Shown one piece after another: positions 1 to 6,335 of a DNA stretch of 9,157 nt. The notes beneath the pieces are model-generated. The model made no database searches, was not told where the DNA came from, and worked only from the letters and a program-made list of their open reading frames with translations. Position 1 is the first letter of the stretch, and each line of letters begins with the position of its first letter. Made by a program: the position numbers and the translations under genes. The stretch lies in NCBI GenBank assembly GCA_029212275.1, contig JARGOI010000076.1:1-9157 (forward strand), given 5' to 3'. The DNA is from Thalassolituus sp. (GTDB lineage: Bacteria > Pseudomonadota > Gammaproteobacteria > Pseudomonadales > Oceanobacteraceae).

Positions 1-143
1 GTTTCACTGTCGACGATGCTGCGCTCGGCGGCTTCGCGCACCATCATTTTGATGTCTTGACGGGTACGTGGATCGTCAGAAAATAAATCAGTCAGTCGAT
101 CCAACCAACTTCGCGGTTGGCTACTGGAATGGTCTTCGCTCAT
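1..143 (-). CDS. corC: CorC/YbeX family CBS-domain protein, N-terminal fragment
   Basis: This is the first 47 codons of a gene that leaves the window at base 1. It begins MSEDHSSSQPRSWLDRL and continues with an RTRQDIKMMVREAAE segment. That resembles the N-terminus of CorC/YbeX proteins, which have a short Ser-rich start, a Trp-Leu helix and an acidic linker before two CBS domains and a CorC_HlyC domain. Those domains lie outside the window. The family is linked to magnesium/cobalt efflux and, in E. coli, to ribosome or RNA homeostasis through its operon partners. The ATG overlaps the ybeY stop as ATGA (140-143), so translation is probably coupled. The call rests on the short N-terminus and on the conserved ybeZ-ybeY-corC order; in that order lnt would normally follow. 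Confidence 0.85.
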   Translation of the reverse strand, partial: MSEDHSSSQPRSWLDRLTDLFSDDPRTRQDIKMMVREAAERSIVDSE

Positions 144-616
144 GTGGCCTCATTAAGATAGGGATCGGAATAACCCAGTGATGCTAACAGATCGCGCTCT
201 AGCGCTTCCATGATGTCAGCCTCATCATCCTTTATATGGTCGTAACCCAGTAAATGCAAGCAACCGTGGATAACCATGTGTGCCCAATGTGCTTCTAGGG
301 CTTTGTCCTGCTCTTGGGCTTCTTGTTCAACAACAGGCACACATATTACCAAATCGCCTAATAACTCTAAGGGAACATGGGCTGGCGCTTCAAATGGAAA
401 CGATAACACGTTGGTGGGTTTGTCTTTGTCTCGATAGTCATTATTCAGTGCCTGACTTTCTTCTTCGTCAACCAAACGAATGGTCAATTCTGGCTCGGTA
501 AAGTCACAGCGAGAAGAGATCGCGGTGTTGGCCCATAAAAATAGCTGCTCATCGGTAGGTAATAACGCGGATGACTCAATTTCCTCCGCGTGCTGCACAT
601 CCAGCATTAACGTCAT
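140..616 (-). CDS. ybeY: Endoribonuclease YbeY, rRNA maturation factor
   Basis: A 158-residue cytoplasmic UPF0054 metalloprotein. The family motif HGCLHLLGYDH is at residues 117-127, so H117, H121 and H127 are the predicted zinc ligands. The conserved YRDKDKPTNVLSFPF block (61-75) holds R62, matching the conserved arginine of E. coli YbeY. YbeY takes part in 16S rRNA 3'-end processing and 70S ribosome quality control, and works with the PhoH-like protein encoded just upstream. I chose the ATG at 616 because a GAAGG Shine-Dalgarno lies 9 nt before it; the ATG three codons later (607) has no good site. The start overlaps the ybeZ stop as ATGA, and the stop overlaps the corC start the same way. 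The length is normal for the family. Confidence 0.97.
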   Translation of the reverse strand: MTLMLDVQHAEEIESSALLPTDEQLFLWANTAISSRCDFTEPELTIRLVDEEESQALNNDYRDKDKPTNVLSFPFEAPAHVPLELLGDLVICVPVVEQEAQEQDKALEAHWAHMVIHGCLHLLGYDHIKDDEADIMEALERDLLASLGYSDPYLNEAT

Positions 617-1731
617 TCCGGTGTACCTTCACCATTTTTCTGGGCTCGTGCGAGCATTTCTCGTTCTTGTTTCGCATCTTCTTTTTTAGATTCTTCGCGA
701 TCATCAAAACGGTCATAGGCCTCGACAATGCGTTGAACTAATGGATGGCGCACTACATCGCGATTACTAAACTGGGTGATGCCAATGCCTTCGACGCCTT
801 GCAATACTTCTAAGCCATGTTTTAGACCCGAGTAAACACCTCGCGGCAAGTCCACCTGAGTCACATCACCGGTAATCACTGCTTTGGAACCAAAGCCGAT
901 ACGTGTTAAGAACATTTTCATTTGTTCTTTAGTGGTATTTTGGCTTTCATCCAAAATAACAAACGAATGGCTAAGAGTTCGGCCACGCATATACGCAAGC
1001 GGTGCAATTTCGATCATATTGCGTTCAATCATTTTTGCGACTTGCTCAAAACCCAACATTTCATACAATGCATCGTACAAAGGGCGTAGATACGGATCAA
1101 TCTTTTGCGCCAAGTCGCCCGGTAAAAATCCGAGTTTTTCACCCGCTTCAACCGCTGGACGAACCAGCAAAATACGCTTCACTTCGTCGCGCATTAAGGC
1201 TTCGACGGCCGTAGCAACCGCCATAAAAGTTTTGCCCGTGCCGGCCGGACCAACACCAAAATTGAGATCAAACTCACGAATTTTAGCGAGATAATCAAGT
1301 TGGTTATCACCGCGTGCTTTGACCACGAGCAAAGGCGTTTTAATGATCCCTGCATCGGCGCTATAACTGCGTTTTTTACGTTGACTAGGACGACTGTTGT
1401 CTTCCGACAGCATCAAATGCACCAAGTCCGGAGTAATTTCTGTGCCGTTGTGAGTTTCTTTATACAAGCTCTGCAATAACTCAGCCGCACGCCGCGCTTT
1501 CTTGATACTACCTTCTACCTGAAAACGATTGCCACGATTATAAATGTCTAAGTCATAATGGTCGGCAATGTGCTTGATGTTACTGTCTAAGTTGCCGCAT
1601 AAATTGGCCAATCGAGCCGCATCGTCAGGTTCTAAAATAAAATTTATGGCGTGCTGTTTGGCGCCTTCTGCTGATTCTGGCGCGGAGGATACTTCGTTTT
1701 CAACATCGTCGTTTTTATGGTCTTCAGTCAA
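613..1731 (-). CDS. ybeZ: PhoH-like NTPase YbeZ
   Basis: A 372-residue PhoH-family P-loop NTPase. Walker A GPAGTGKT is at 161-168, Walker B FVILDESQN at 257-265, and the sensor-like VITGDVTQVDLP at 285-296. Residues about 30-95 form the N-terminal nucleic-acid-binding (KH-like) region. The C-terminus after about 345 is a charged Lys/Glu-rich tail. YbeZ is thought to act with YbeY in rRNA processing; its exact reaction is unsettled. The start is TTG: an in-frame TAG lies five codons upstream, an AGAGAG element sits 8 nt before the TTG, and the next in-frame ATG is codon 107, which would remove the N-terminal domain. A candidate CRP-type promoter lies in the 141-nt gap after miaB. The stop overlaps ybeY. 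Confidence 0.96.
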   Translation of the reverse strand: MTEDHKNDDVENEVSSAPESAEGAKQHAINFILEPDDAARLANLCGNLDSNIKHIADHYDLDIYNRGNRFQVEGSIKKARRAAELLQSLYKETHNGTEITPDLVHLMLSEDNSRPSQRKKRSYSADAGIIKTPLLVVKARGDNQLDYLAKIREFDLNFGVGPAGTGKTFMAVATAVEALMRDEVKRILLVRPAVEAGEKLGFLPGDLAQKIDPYLRPLYDALYEMLGFEQVAKMIERNMIEIAPLAYMRGRTLSHSFVILDESQNTTKEQMKMFLTRIGFGSKAVITGDVTQVDLPRGVYSGLKHGLEVLQGVEGIGITQFSNRDVVRHPLVQRIVEAYDRFDDREESKKEDAKQEREMLARAQKNGEGTPE

Positions 1732-1780
1732 AAGTAAGTCTCTCTAAAGGGTGACTGGCAATAATCGATCGAATAACAGC

Positions 1781-1800
1781 GAGTCGACAATCGTCGGCTC
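1781..1800 (-). other. Hairpin in the ybeZ leader
   Basis: GAGTCGAC (1781-1788) and GTCGGCTC (1793-1800) can form an 8-bp stem with one G-T pair and a 4-nt loop. The perfect palindrome AGCGATCGCT (1801-1810) sits directly beside it. Neither is followed by a T-run in the minus direction, so this does not look like a miaB terminator. If transcription starts near 1813, both lie in the first 35 nt of the ybeZ message, where they could affect stability or processing. The function is unknown. Confidence 0.4.
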
Positions 1801-1819
1801 AGCGATCGCTAATCTTTTT

Positions 1820-1828
1820 AATATAGCA
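1820..1828 (-). promoter_or_regulatory. Candidate extended -10 of the ybeZYX promoter
   Basis: The minus strand reads TGCTATATT, an extended -10 (TGn) followed by TATATT, 5 of 6 to TATAAT. The predicted start is near 1813, about 80 nt ahead of the ybeZ TTG. There is no good -35 hexamer, but a perfect CRP-type site overlaps where it would be. This fits an activator-dependent promoter; it is an inference from spacing. Confidence 0.45.
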
Positions 1829-1848
1829 AAGCCAAAGCCGATGTTATC

Positions 1849-1864
1849 TGTGAAAAATGTCACA
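1849..1864. promoter_or_regulatory. Candidate CRP/Vfr-type operator upstream of ybeZ
   Basis: The sequence has TGTGA (1849-1853), six bases, then TCACA (1860-1864), an exact match to the CRP half-sites and spacing; the outer flanks are weaker. Its centre (1856.5) lies about 43 nt upstream of the start predicted from the extended -10 at 1820-1828, near the -41.5 position of class II CRP promoters. It lies 8 nt past the miaB stop. Chance occurrence cannot be excluded from sequence alone. Confidence 0.5.
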
Positions 1865-1872
1865 ATGAGTGG

Positions 1873-3240
1873 TTAGTACGCTAATTCAGGGTTTAACAAC
1901 AAGCCACGTAAGCTGTTTGGATAAGCGTCTTCGATGCGTACTTTAACAAATTTCCCAATCAATGAGTGGTCATCGCATTTAAAGTTCACCACGCGGTTAT
2001 TTTCGGTACGTCCAGACAGCTCACCTAGGTCTTTTCTAGATACGCCACTGACCAAAATAACTTCTTCATTACCAACCATGCGGCGACTGATGGCTTGAGC
2101 ATTTTGTAAGATGCGATCTTGTAAGATTTTAAGGCGCTGTTTTTTCAACGACTCAGGTGTGTCATCGGCCAAATCCGACGCCGGAGTGCCAGGGCGCGCA
2201 CTGTAAACAAAGCTGAAAGAGGTATCAAAGCCGATGCGTTCGATGAGTGCCATCGTCTCTAAGAAGTCTTGTTCGGTTTCACCAGGGAAACCAATGATAA
2301 AGTCAGAAGAAATAGAGATGTCAGGGCGCAAACGCTGTAAACGTTCGATTTTGTCGATGTACAAATCAATTTCGTGACCACGCTTCATCGCTGCCAAAAT
2401 GCGGTTGGAGCCGCTTTGCACAGGCAAATGAATGTGACTGACCAATTCTGGAATTTCAGCGTAGACATCAATCAGGCTGTCGCTAAACTCCACCGGATGG
2501 GAGGTGGTAAAACGAATACGGTCGATGCCATCAATCTCAGCCACTTGCGTGATCAGCTCAGCTAAATCGGCAAAATCGCTATCGTCGTCACTATCGTTGG
2601 TAGTGGTTGCGCCGCGATAAGCGTTGACGTTTTGACCCAATAAATTGACCTCACGCACGCCTTGATCTGCCAATGATTGTACTTCTTTGAGCACATCGGC
2701 CAGCGGGCGGCTAACTTCTTCACCACGGGTGTAGGGCACAACACAGAAAGTACAATACTTGGAACAGCCTTCCATAATGGACACAAACGCCGAACAACCG
2801 TCAGATTTAGGGGCTGGCAAATGATCGAATTTTTCGATTTCTGGAAAGGTAATATCTACGACCTGAATCGAATTATTAGCCTTATTCACCATGTCAGGCA
2901 GGCGATGTAAGGTTTGTGGGCCAAACACCATGTCGACAAAAGGCGCGCGCTTCATGATAGCGTCACCTTCTTGCGAGGCCACACAACCGCCCACGCCAAT
3001 ACGCAAATTGGGATTGGTCTTTTTCAGGTGTTTCCAACGGCCCAATTCGTGGAAGACTTTTTCTTGCGCTTTTTCGCGAATCGAACAGGTATTCAGCAAA
3101 ATCACGTCCGCTTCTTCTGGGTTGGTAGTCAACACCATTTGGTGACTTTCGCCCAACATATCGGCCATGCGCGAGGAGTCATACTCGTTCATTTGGCATC
3201 CGTGGGTTTTTATAAAAAGTTTTTTCACCTGTTCGGTCAT
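1873..3240 (-). CDS. miaB: tRNA-2-methylthio-N6-dimethylallyladenosine synthase MiaB
   Basis: A 455-residue radical SAM methylthiotransferase that turns i6A37 into ms2i6A37 in tRNAs reading UNN codons. Residues 1 to about 120 are the UPF0004 domain, with C15, C52 and C86 binding the auxiliary 4Fe-4S cluster. C159, C163 and C166 form the radical SAM CxxxCxxC. The GFPGET block is at 317-322, and a TRAM RNA-binding domain covers about 380-455. A Thr/Asp/Ser-rich stretch (212-223) sits in a variable loop. The protein is slightly shorter than E. coli MiaB (474), lacking the extra C-terminal tail. The ATG fits the family N-terminus (KKLFIKTHGCQMNEYDSS), although the nearest GAGG is 13 nt away, so initiation may be modest. 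It is the first gene of the miaB-ybeZ-ybeY-corC block and is divergent from the acidic orphan gene. Confidence 0.98.
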   Translation of the reverse strand: MTEQVKKLFIKTHGCQMNEYDSSRMADMLGESHQMVLTTNPEEADVILLNTCSIREKAQEKVFHELGRWKHLKKTNPNLRIGVGGCVASQEGDAIMKRAPFVDMVFGPQTLHRLPDMVNKANNSIQVVDITFPEIEKFDHLPAPKSDGCSAFVSIMEGCSKYCTFCVVPYTRGEEVSRPLADVLKEVQSLADQGVREVNLLGQNVNAYRGATTTNDSDDDSDFADLAELITQVAEIDGIDRIRFTTSHPVEFSDSLIDVYAEIPELVSHIHLPVQSGSNRILAAMKRGHEIDLYIDKIERLQRLRPDISISSDFIIGFPGETEQDFLETMALIERIGFDTSFSFVYSARPGTPASDLADDTPESLKKQRLKILQDRILQNAQAISRRMVGNEEVILVSGVSRKDLGELSGRTENNRVVNFKCDDHSLIGKFVKVRIEDAYPNSLRGLLLNPELAY

Positions 3241-3351
3241 GGTGCTGCGTTGGCCTCAGATTGATCGTTAGTCCAATGGACTGGCGTAAATGGGTTCGTT
3301 AAAGCTGTTATTTGCCAAAGTTAATAGCAAATAGCGCTTAAAATGAGCGCC

Positions 3352-3357
3352 ATTATA
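3352..3357 (-). promoter_or_regulatory. Candidate -10 box of the miaB promoter
   Basis: The minus strand carries a perfect TATAAT here, giving a start near 3345 and a leader of about 105 nt before the miaB ATG. No hexamer at 16-18 bp spacing resembles TTGACA well, so the -35 is weak or activator-assisted. Confidence 0.45.
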
Positions 3358-3455
3358 CTGCCTAGCACCCCTCATCCGCCAGTGGACAGAGGCGCACAGG
3401 GTAATACAATTCCAGTTCACAATGTGACGAATTTGCAGACAAACGTAAATCATAC

Positions 3456-3484
3456 TTGTCAGAGGCCTTGTGCGTTGCTATATA
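3456..3484 (+). promoter_or_regulatory. Sigma70-type promoter of the acidic orphan gene
   Basis: TTGTCA (3456-3461, 5 of 6 to TTGACA) is followed after exactly 17 bp by TATATA (3479-3484). The -10 is preceded by TGC, making it an extended -10. The expected start is near 3491, about 160 nt upstream of the orphan ATG. It is the best promoter match in the window. Confidence 0.6.
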
Positions 3485-3513
3485 GAGTTAGACCACATAA
3501 AAAAGGAGATCGT

Positions 3514-3543
3514 TTGTTCTGGCTTATCGGGTGTTTGTGTTAA
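3514..3543 (+). CDS. Possible 9-codon leader ORF
   Basis: TTG TTC TGG CTT ATC GGG TGT TTG TGT TAA would encode MFWLIGCLC. The sequence AAAAGGAG ends 5 nt before the TTG, a Shine-Dalgarno match about as good as any in the window, inside the leader of the orphan gene. The TAA overlaps by one base an ATG (3543) that starts a six-codon ORF ending in TAG (3561-3563). A peptide this short cannot be supported by homology; the case rests only on the strong ribosome-binding site without another gene behind it. It could be a regulatory leader or chance. Confidence 0.25.
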   Translation: MFWLIGCLC

Positions 3544-3573
3544 TGAAAATTGCACGTAAATAGCACCTAGGAA

Positions 3574-3586
3574 ATGTTGCCAACAT
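3574..3586. repeat. Palindrome in the orphan gene leader
   Basis: ATGTTGCCAACAT is a 13-bp odd-centred palindrome. Its TTGCC half can also pair with GGCAA at 3590-3594, so two mutually exclusive small hairpins are possible in the leader. It may be an operator or a weak RNA structure; nothing distinguishes these here. Confidence 0.3.
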
Positions 3587-3653
3587 ATAGGCAAAACAAC
3601 CATAGTGAATTGGCTTGTGTTCTAATAACATAAGTAGATAAGGAGCAAACCAT

Positions 3654-4262
3654 ATGAACGTAGAAAATATGCCGTTGTTCTGGCGCTTACAAGACACCGA
3701 GAATTCTGGATTGGACGATGTAAGCTTGTTAATGCCTTCTAATGCTGGCGAACCTGCCGCTATATTCCCCACCGATGTTAGTTTTTGTTCACGCCGCAAC
3801 GATAAGAACATCGTTGATGTCCGTTGGTCTGATGAAGACTCGGACCTCTTTATGAGTTTACTCGATCGTATTTCCGAAGATGACGAGGTCAGTCAAGAAA
3901 TTGATGACAGCTTAGTCGTTGATATCAGTGACAACGTGGTCCAAGGCATTGTGCAATTGGTGGCGTTGGCACGTTTTAAAACCCCTTGGCCATCCGATGA
4001 GTTGGTGGGTGAGGATTTTATTACCGAGCGTGAAGAAATCGAAACCGGTGACTTGGTATCGATCAATACCTTGTATGGTTATGCCTTGGCGATCGTTGTG
4101 GGTATGGATTCGATTGATGTGAACTGTATTCTGCTGGAAGACATTGTCGATGGCGATGTTTGCTTAGTACCCGATCACAGCCTGATGGTGGTGAATCGCC
4201 TAAGCGTACTGCCTGCAGCCTTTTCTGATATTGATATGGGCGAGGGCATGATTGTTCATTGA
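3654..4262 (+). CDS. Unrecognised acidic protein
   Basis: I do not recognise this 202-residue protein. By count it has 27 Asp and 15 Glu against 8 Arg and 2 Lys, a net charge near -32, so it should be a soluble protein of very low pI. No signal peptide, membrane helix or catalytic motif is visible. Residues 94-108 look like an amphipathic helix. Residues 131-187 (TGDLVSINTLYGYALAIVV and onward to RLSVLP) alternate short hydrophobic strands with Gly/Asp turns and could be a small beta-barrel; this is inference. The gene is likely real: AAGGAG lies 8 nt before the ATG, a good promoter lies upstream, a strong terminator lies 51 nt downstream, and codon use resembles the neighbours. It is the only plus-strand gene and separates two conserved clusters. 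Confidence 0.85.
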   Translation: MNVENMPLFWRLQDTENSGLDDVSLLMPSNAGEPAAIFPTDVSFCSRRNDKNIVDVRWSDEDSDLFMSLLDRISEDDEVSQEIDDSLVVDISDNVVQGIVQLVALARFKTPWPSDELVGEDFITEREEIETGDLVSINTLYGYALAIVVGMDSIDVNCILLEDIVDGDVCLVPDHSLMVVNRLSVLPAAFSDIDMGEGMIVH

Positions 4263-4307
4263 TCCTATCCTTGTTCAAATATTTGCAGTTGAAAAATCAA
4301 CAATGAC

Positions 4308-4343
4308 AAAAAAGCCGCTGGAGGAAACTCCAGCGGCTTTTTT
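4308..4343. terminator. Bidirectional intrinsic terminator between the orphan gene and ychF
   Basis: A perfect 10-bp stem, GCCGCTGGAG (4314-4323) with CTCCAGCGGC (4328-4337), closes a GAAA tetraloop. It is flanked by six A on the left and six T on the right, so both strands end in a U-run. It serves the orphan gene from the left and ychF from the right. Confidence 0.96.
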
Positions 4344-4360
4344 GTTTTTAAGCGTCTTTT

Positions 4361-4402
4361 TCTCGGATATCTTTTTCGGGCATCTTTTCTTTCGGGCATC
4401 TT
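4361..4402. repeat. Short imperfect tandem repeat downstream of ychF
   Basis: TTTCGGGCATCTT occurs identically at 4374-4386 and 4390-4402, with a degenerate copy (10 of 13) at 4361-4373. The offsets are 13 and 16. The tract lies between the ychF stop and the shared terminator, so it would be in the ychF 3' untranslated RNA as AAGATGCCCGAAA units. No function is evident; slipped-strand duplication is the simplest origin. Confidence 0.6.
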
Positions 4403-4432
4403 GCGCGCGTTCAGGTTCTCATACGTTAAGAG

Positions 4433-5524
4433 CTAAACGTTAAAACGGAAATGCACCACATCGCCGTTTTTCACGATGTACTCTTTGCCTTCCAAGCGCC
4501 ATTTACCAGCATCTTTGGCTCCGTTTTCACCCTTGTACTGAATAAAGTCGTCATAGGCGATGACTTCGGCACGGATAAAACCGCGTTCAAAATCGGTATG
4601 GATGGCTGCAGCCGCTCGCGGTGCGCTATCACCGACCTTAATGGTCCAAGCGCGAACTTCTTTCACACCAGCAGTAAAGTAGGTTTGCAAACCGAGCAAC
4701 TCGTAACCCGCGCGAATCACTCGATCAAGACCTGGTTCGGTCATGCCCATTTCTTCGAGAAATTCCATTTTGTCTTCGTCGTCGAGCTCAGCAATTTCTG
4801 CTTCAATTTTGTTGCATACCGCTACCACAGAAGCGCCTTCGGAGGCGGCGATTTCGTGCACCATATCAAGGTGCTTATTGTCTTCAAAACCCGACTCATC
4901 AACGTTAGCAATGTACATGGTGGGTTTGATGGTTAGCAGATGCAACGAACGAACAACGCGTTTTTCATCGTCATCCAAATCCAGCATACGCGCCGTTTTG
5001 CCGCTTTCGAAATGCGGAATTAAACGTTCCAGTAAGTTCTTTTGTGCAATGGCGTCTTTGTCGCCACCACGTGCAACACGGGCAACGCGCTGCAGTTGTT
5101 TTTCGCAAGAATCTAAATCGGCCAAAATCAACTCGGTGTTGATGATGTCAATGTCAGCGGCCGGGTCAACGTGGTTAGCAACGTGGATAACGTTAGGATC
5201 TTCAAAGCAGCGAACCACATGGGCGATGGCGTCCGTTTCGCGAATGTTGGCCAAAAACTGGTTGCCCAAGCCTTCACCCTTAGAGGCGCCAGCGACTAGG
5301 CCTGCGATATCGACAAATTCCATCGACGTGGAAACCACACGTTCTGGCTTTACAATTTCAGCCAGTTCATCCAAACGTGGATCAGGCATAGCCACCATGC
5401 CCGAGTTGGGTTCGATGGTACAGAAAGGGAAGTTTTCTGCCGCAATGCCCGATTTGGTCAGCGCGTTAAACAATGTCGATTTACCAACGTTGGGTAAACC
5501 AACAATTCCGCATTTAAATCCCAT
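4433..5524 (-). CDS. ychF: Redox-regulated ATPase YchF (OBG family)
   Basis: A 363-residue TRAFAC-class P-loop protein of the usual family length. G1 GLPNVGKS is at 9-16 and G3 DIAGL at 72-76. The G4 position reads NVDE (207-210) in place of NKxD, the change that gives YchF/OLA1 proteins a preference for ATP. An alpha-helical coiled region follows G3 (about 130-200), and the TGS domain takes up the C-terminal 80 residues (from about 280, with LQTYFTAGVKEVRAW). YchF binds ribosomes and is linked to stress responses and translation. An AGGA lies 7 nt before the ATG at 5524. The gene follows pth across a 102-nt gap, as in many gammaproteobacteria, and ends at the bidirectional terminator. Confidence 0.98.
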   Translation of the reverse strand: MGFKCGIVGLPNVGKSTLFNALTKSGIAAENFPFCTIEPNSGMVAMPDPRLDELAEIVKPERVVSTSMEFVDIAGLVAGASKGEGLGNQFLANIRETDAIAHVVRCFEDPNVIHVANHVDPAADIDIINTELILADLDSCEKQLQRVARVARGGDKDAIAQKNLLERLIPHFESGKTARMLDLDDDEKRVVRSLHLLTIKPTMYIANVDESGFEDNKHLDMVHEIAASEGASVVAVCNKIEAEIAELDDEDKMEFLEEMGMTEPGLDRVIRAGYELLGLQTYFTAGVKEVRAWTIKVGDSAPRAAAAIHTDFERGFIRAEVIAYDDFIQYKGENGAKDAGKWRLEGKEYIVKNGDVVHFRFNV

Positions 5525-5626
5525 CTGAATATCCTGAAATGTGTGTTGAATAAAGAGGTTTTAGTAAAGTGTGGCTATTTTACTCAGTCGCACCCGATTT
5601 AACAGAGCTAGAGCCATATTAAAGTA

Positions 5627-6214
5627 TTAGGGTTTAAATGAGTGCAGCTGATTCATTGCTTTGGCCATATCGCCAGCGATGGCAACGGGCAACACCCGCA
5701 ATGCTTCATCAATCACTGCATCGATAGACTGTTGTTCTGATTTGCTGGCGCGACCCAGAACATGTCCCGTGACACGGCTTTTGTCGCCTGGATGGCCAAT
5801 ACCAACCCGTAAACGATGGAATCCATTTTGATTCCCCATTTTACTAATGATGTCACGTAAGCCGTTTTGCCCACCATGACCGCCACCCGTTTTAAATTTA
5901 GCCACACCCGGTGGCAAATCTAATTCATCGTGAGCAACCAGTATTTCCGCCAGATCAATTTTGTAAAAATTGGCGATGGCAGCGACGGCTTGGCCACTTA
6001 AATTCATAAAGGTCGAAGGGACTAATAGAAAACATTCTTGCCCAGCAATGTGTCCTTTGCCTACGTGACCATAAAACTTTTTTTCGGCAGCAAGCTTAAT
6101 GCCTTCCTGACGCGCCAAACGTTCCACCAACCAAGCGCCGGCATTATGCCGTGTTTGCTCATACTCAGCGCCGGGATTGCCAAGGCCTACAATCAGTCGA
6201 ATGGATTGAGTCAT
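5627..6214 (-). CDS. pth: Peptidyl-tRNA hydrolase
   Basis: Hydrolyses peptidyl-tRNA dropped from ribosomes, recycling tRNA in the cytoplasm. With the start used here the protein has 195 residues. The signature GLGNPGAEYEQTRHNAGAW spans residues 10-28, containing N13 and the catalytic H23 (E. coli N10 and H20). FMNLSGQAV holds N71, AHDELDLPPG holds D96, and GGHGGQNGLRD holds N117, matching E. coli N68, D93 and N114. I chose the ATG at 6214 over the one two codons upstream (6220): AGGA lies 7 nt before 6214 but only 1 nt before 6220, and MTQSIRLIVGLGNPG matches the family start. The gene lies about 50 nt past the rplY terminator, so it needs its own promoter or readthrough; I see no strong promoter there. 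Confidence 0.97.
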   Translation of the reverse strand: MTQSIRLIVGLGNPGAEYEQTRHNAGAWLVERLARQEGIKLAAEKKFYGHVGKGHIAGQECFLLVPSTFMNLSGQAVAAIANFYKIDLAEILVAHDELDLPPGVAKFKTGGGHGGQNGLRDIISKMGNQNGFHRLRVGIGHPGDKSRVTGHVLGRASKSEQQSIDAVIDEALRVLPVAIAGDMAKAMNQLHSFKP

Positions 6215-6262
6215 CGCCATGTCCTAATCAAATATTCGAGTGGTACGGGTATTTTGCTCAAT

Positions 6263-6288
6263 AAAAAAGCGGGGACAAGCCCCGCTTT
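6263..6288 (-). terminator. Intrinsic terminator of rplY
   Basis: Read on the minus strand, GCGGGG (6285-6280) pairs with CCCCGC (6274-6269) around a 5-nt loop, with flanking AAA/TTT pairs, and is followed by six T (6268-6263). It lies about 48 nt after the rplY stop. On the plus strand the following tract TTTCTTTATT is weaker, so it acts mainly for rplY. Confidence 0.9.
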
Positions 6289-6335
6289 CTTTATTCTGCG
6301 TCGCGGCAGAACAGAAACACAATAACCGTCAGCGA

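Larger units (their letters stand above)
3241..3653. other. Divergent intergenic region between miaB and the acidic orphan gene
   Basis: This 413-bp stretch has no convincing protein-coding gene. On the miaB side it holds a perfect TATAAT and two weak leader inverted repeats (GCGCT/AGCGC at 3334-3350 and TTTGC/GCAAA at 3311-3331). On the orphan side it holds a good sigma70 promoter (3456-3484), a roughly 160-nt leader with a possible 9-codon ORF, and a palindrome at 3574-3586. An odd-centred palindrome TCACAATGTGA lies at 3417-3427 between the two promoters. No tRNA or recognisable RNA gene is seen. Confidence 0.6.

Noticed and set aside
884..1294. A 136-codon plus-strand frame opposite ybeZ
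   Set aside because: Antisense to the conserved PhoH ATPase core, with no ribosome-binding site or recognisable domain.
1781..1810. An intrinsic terminator for miaB
   Set aside because: The stem lacks a T-run on the minus strand, and the nearby T-run is on the plus strand, where no gene needs it.
3343..3513. A longer plus-strand frame leading into the 9-codon leader ORF
   Set aside because: It would begin upstream of the predicted promoter, has no ribosome-binding site and has unremarkable composition; only the final nine codons have a good Shine-Dalgarno.
4266..4399. A 44-codon minus-strand frame with a Lys/Arg-rich start downstream of ychF
   Set aside because: It arises from the AAGATGCCCGAAA repeats, runs straight through the terminator hairpin and has no Shine-Dalgarno.
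4743..5528. A 261-codon open frame on the plus strand opposite ychF
   Set aside because: It is fully antisense to ychF, its product is Ser/Thr/Ala-rich low-complexity sequence without any family motif, and ychF explains the frame through codon bias.
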